Shown one piece after another: positions 59,304-64,000 of a stretch of DNA of 64,000 bases. The stretch spans positions 1 to 64,000 of the forward strand of contig NZ_LHOX01000022.1 in assembly GCF_001297065.1 (NCBI RefSeq). The letters run 5' to 3'. The DNA comes from Enterococcus sp. RIT-PI-f. GTDB taxonomy: Bacteria > Bacillota > Bacilli > Lactobacillales > Enterococcaceae. Numbering within the stretch: position 1 is the stretch's first letter; every line of letters starts with the position of its first letter. Both the position numbers and the translations under genes were made by a program. The notes under the pieces were generated by a model, which made no database searches, had not been told where the DNA came from, and was given only the letters and a program-made list of their open reading frames with translations.

Positions 59304-59432
59304 ACTTTCCCCTCCAACATTTTATTCTTACAGTGTTATTCAATCCGTTTTTAAGATACGAATATTCACCATATTACACCAACACAAAACGGAAACTCAA
59401 TTGGATTTAGATGAAATCTTTCACATTAATTT

Positions 59433-60125
59433 TTATTTTTTACTACGGTTCAACGCATTGACCAATGTATGAAACTGTCCTTTGAAAGACATCACTTGAT
59501 CAAAGACATCTTCACCATCATTTAACATTTTGACTGTGACCCATCCCAATGCCTCAGTAATACCAGTAGCGACCGTTGCATTGACAGCAGCGCCAGCGAC
59601 AGTCCCAACAGCCGGTACAAACTTCAATACATTGCCGACAACACTTCGGCCAAAAGTAACAACGACCAATTCTTTAGAAAAGCTTTTGGTCAACCCTTCT
59701 GTCCACGAACGGCCGAATAGTCTATATAAACGTGCCATCATCGTTAATTGTACCGGAACCAGCAAAAAGGCGTCTGAAAAAGGAATAGGCGAACAGCCAA
59801 TGATCGCCGCCGTCAATGATGCCGCATGGATCGTGCGATGGGCTTTCTTTTGCGTGGCGTCATCGACACCCAATAAAAATTCATCAAACACACGGTCTGA
59901 CTGGGCCTTTCCTTTTGCCATTACTTTTTCTGCTTGCTCTTTCGAACGTCCGTAGTTTTTACGGATAATCGCTGCGGTTCTTTTCGGCATCTTTTCAAGA
60001 GTGGCGTTAAAAAAAGAAGCAAACTCTGCATCTTCATCACTTAATGGTTGATTATCAAGAATCTGATTTTCTTCTTGATGGTTTACCTGGTTCTCTGGTT
60101 CTTGTTTTTTTCTCCAACTTTTCAC
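59433..60125 (-). CDS. DUF697-like membrane-associated protein
   Basis: The 230-residue protein has a charged N-terminal third. The rest is a Gly/Ala-rich hydrophobic region with IIGCSPIPFSDAFLLVPVQLTMMARLYRLFG and VPAVGTVAGAAVNATVATGITEALG across two stretches. This is the pattern of DUF697 (YcjF-like) proteins that accompany GTPases. Function is unknown. It is monocistronic, with AGGAGG ahead of its ATG, and is separated from the polysaccharide genes by 129 bp. Confidence 0.75.
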   Translation of the reverse strand: MKSWRKKQEPENQVNHQEENQILDNQPLSDEDAEFASFFNATLEKMPKRTAAIIRKNYGRSKEQAEKVMAKGKAQSDRVFDEFLLGVDDATQKKAHRTIHAASLTAAIIGCSPIPFSDAFLLVPVQLTMMARLYRLFGRSWTEGLTKSFSKELVVVTFGRSVVGNVLKFVPAVGTVAGAAVNATVATGITEALGWVTVKMLNDGEDVFDQVMSFKGQFHTLVNALNRSKK

Positions 60126-60262
60126 AAAAAAAACCTCCTATGTAGTGAAAATCCTCATGTATGAGCTACTATATACTCATTCTATCGTAGTATGCTTGTG
60201 AAATCTAAAGATACAACTTACTGATTCGGTAAATCATGACAATCATAAAAATATGTAAAAAA

Positions 60263-60290
60263 AAGACCTCGAAAAATCGAGGTCTTACTT
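60263..60290 (-). terminator. Terminator of groESL
   Basis: AAGACCTCGA pairs with TCGAGGTCTT around a four-base loop. On the minus strand eight T follow. Confidence 0.9.
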
Positions 60291-60301
60291 TTGATACGAG
60301 A

Positions 60302-61942
<1,641 letters not shown>

Positions 61943-61959
61943 TCAAATTATTTTTTTTA

Positions 61960-62244
61960 TTATTCTACGACTGCGATAATGTCTTTAGCAGCCACGATCA
62001 AATATTCTGTTCCTTCAAATTTCACTTCTGTGCCAGCGTATTTCTCGAACATAACTTGTTCGCCTACATTGACAGCAACAGGAGCTTGTTCACCGTTTTC
62101 AAGTGTGCGGCCTTCGCCAACTGCAATCACGGTACCTGTTTGTGGTTTTTCTTTTGCTGCTGAAGCAAGAACGATTCCGCCTACAGTTTTTTCTTCTTCT
62201 TTTGCGACTTCGATAATCACGCGATCACCTAATGGTCTTAACAC
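61960..62244 (-). CDS. groES: Co-chaperonin GroES
   Basis: The 94-residue protein begins with the family start [11 protein letters not shown] and has GGIVLA and the mobile-loop region. The GTG at 62244 is chosen because GGAGGG lies 7 bp ahead and it gives the standard N-terminus; a frame extension to 62259 covers the ribosome site. It caps the GroEL ring. Confidence 0.98.
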   Translation of the reverse strand: MLRPLGDRVIIEVAKEEEKTVGGIVLASAAKEKPQTGTVIAVGEGRTLENGEQAPVAVNVGEQVMFEKYAGTEVKFEGTEYLIVAAKDIIAVVE

Positions 62245-62281
62245 GATAAATCCCTCCAATAAGTTATAGTCAAATTTTCAA

Positions 62282-62349
62282 TTAGCACTCTCATCCAACG
62301 AGTGCTAACTCACAGTTTTAATATTACTCATTTTCCTTTGCTTTTGCAA
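62282..62349 (-). promoter_or_regulatory. groESL promoter with CIRCE operator
   Basis: TTAGCACTC-N9-GAGTGCTAA (62282-62308) is a perfect CIRCE element bound by HrcA. Upstream on the minus strand TTGCAA (62344-62349) and TAATAT (62321-62326), 17 bp apart, form the promoter. Heat induction by loss of HrcA binding is expected. Confidence 0.95.
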
Positions 62350-62449
62350 GCCTTTTGATTATTTTTTTCGTTTTCTTTTTGAACATTCAGGCTTTGTTTC
62401 TCTTGCTTCACTAGTTTATAATAAACCAAAGGAGTGTGATCCCTAGATC

Positions 62450-63094
62450 ATGTCATTATCAAAATATTCATTTGCCACCATATTTACATACGGCATTGTG
62501 TTTTTCTTGCCTAGCGCTTTTGTTCACGCAGGCTTGGCCGTTCCTGCGACCACAATTGGCTACTTAGCTGGCGCCATGATCATGTTTGGTCTCTATTTTT
62601 TCCAGAGAGAACCTCTGGCTTTCGAACACAAACGCAGTAAACCATCCGCAATCGTTATTTATGGGTTATCGGGTATTATATTGGCTATCTTGCTGCAGAA
62701 CGTTGCCGTCTATATTGAGTCCTTATTTGGTGAAGTGACTGCTTCAGAAAATACCGCGAACATTATCCAAATCATTTTACAACAACCTTTATTTGCTTTG
62801 GCTGCGATGGTTGGCGGACCCATCATGGAAGAATTCGTTTTCCGACGGGCATTGGTGGGTATCATTGGCAAATACACCCATGTGTGGATTGGTGTTGTCG
62901 TGAGTGCCTTTGCTTTTGCTCTTGCCCATAATGATGGCCATATCCTGGTTTATCTTTTCCTAGGTTTATTTTTCTCAGGGCTTTATGCCTACACAGGTAG
63001 TATTTGGACCTCAATGATCACCCATGTTGGTATGAATACCTTAGTGATCATCATACAAGTCCTTGTCCAAAGCGGATATATTCAAGTCCCATAA
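62450..63094 (+). CDS. CPBP-family intramembrane metalloprotease
   Basis: The 214-residue membrane protein has about six to seven segments and the CPBP/Abi motifs EEFVFRR and, later, AFALAHNDGH, which coordinate the metal. Members process prenylated or signal-like peptides or give bacteriocin immunity. An upstream TAATAA-like -10 (TATAAT at 62417-62422) with weak TTGTTT -35 precedes it. The ribosome site (AAAGGAG) is unusually far from the ATG, and TAG at 62444 rules out an earlier in-frame start. It diverges from groES. Confidence 0.82.
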   Translation: MSLSKYSFATIFTYGIVFFLPSAFVHAGLAVPATTIGYLAGAMIMFGLYFFQREPLAFEHKRSKPSAIVIYGLSGIILAILLQNVAVYIESLFGEVTASENTANIIQIILQQPLFALAAMVGGPIMEEFVFRRALVGIIGKYTHVWIGVVVSAFAFALAHNDGHILVYLFLGLFFSGLYAYTGSIWTSMITHVGMNTLVIIIQVLVQSGYIQVP

Positions 63095-63100
63095 CCTGAA

Positions 63101-63141
63101 AAAAGAGAGCAGTGCGTGATCCATGCGCACTGCTCTCTTTT
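63101..63141. terminator. Bidirectional terminator between CPBP and GH1 genes
   Basis: AAAAGAGAGCAGTGCG pairs with CGCACTGCTCTCTTTT around a nine-base loop, with A and T on the outer sides. Confidence 0.88.
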
Positions 63142-63143
63142 GA

Positions 63144-64000
<857 letters not shown>

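Overview
The window looks like the chromosome of an Enterococcus or a close relative in the Lactobacillales. The evidence is a NapA-type Na+/H+ antiporter, a PcsB/SagA-like secreted hydrolase with a coiled coil and a CHAP domain, an unusually large set of beta-glucoside PTS loci, LicT-type antitermination, cre-like sites, a CIRCE-controlled groESL operon, and strong AGGAGG ribosome binding sites with occasional TTG and GTG starts. The species cannot be fixed from the sequence alone. Most genes lie on the minus strand. Base composition is mosaic: the sugar loci at about 2.6-8.3, 14.3-18.6 and 24.8-31.5 kb read as more AT-rich than the housekeeping stretches.

Layout. 0-0.3 kb holds the end of a TnpB gene with a right-end guide-RNA-like element. 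0.3-2.5 kb has an esterase and NapA. 2.6-14.2 kb is a rhamnoside locus: a beta-glucoside-type PTS, a GH106-like alpha-L-rhamnosidase and an AraC regulator, followed by rhaB-rhaA-rhaD-fucO and a second AraC regulator. 14.3-18.6 kb is a licT-bglP-bglA operon with two RAT/terminator switches. 18.6-21.4 kb is a zinc-starvation operon behind a Zur-box-like site: cysteine-poor L33, zinc-free S14 and L32, a 39-aa protein, a 133-aa protein, a NusG-II protein and a ZnuA-type lipoprotein. 21.5-24.5 kb has an S9 peptidase and a tocopherol-cyclase-like protein. 24.8-31.4 kb is a glucitol-type PTS operon with an FGGY kinase, class II aldolase and TIM-like isomerase but no polyol dehydrogenase.

31.7-39.1 kb carries an Old Yellow Enzyme, HelD, the CHAP protein, a membrane-anchored phosphoesterase and a cold-shock gene. 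39.3-45 kb is a PTS with two GH1 enzymes and an RpiR regulator. 45-53.8 kb has lipoproteins, OppA, an SH3b/NlpC-P60 endopeptidase, a MurE with diaminopimelate-type motifs, small proteins and a three-copy DnaA-box-like cluster. 53.8-57.4 kb is a cellobiose-type EIIC, GH1 and GntR locus. 57.5-60.1 kb has a GT2 polysaccharide synthase pair and a DUF697-like protein. 60.3-64 kb has groESL, a CPBP protease and the end of a fifth GH1 gene.

How the genes work together. Several operons appear to import beta-glucosides as 6-phosphates and split them with GH1 enzymes. The rhamnoside locus extends this to rhamnose-capped glucosides: rhamnose released in the cytosol would go through RhaA, RhaB and RhaD, and lactaldehyde would be reduced to 1,2-propanediol by FucO. 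The zinc operon would swap zinc-binding ribosomal proteins for zinc-free versions while making a zinc-capture lipoprotein. The least explained parts are the unknown members of the zinc operon, the glucitol-type locus (its EIIA lacks the expected phosphohistidine and its isomerase has an altered active site), and the DnaA-box-like cluster near 52.9 kb.
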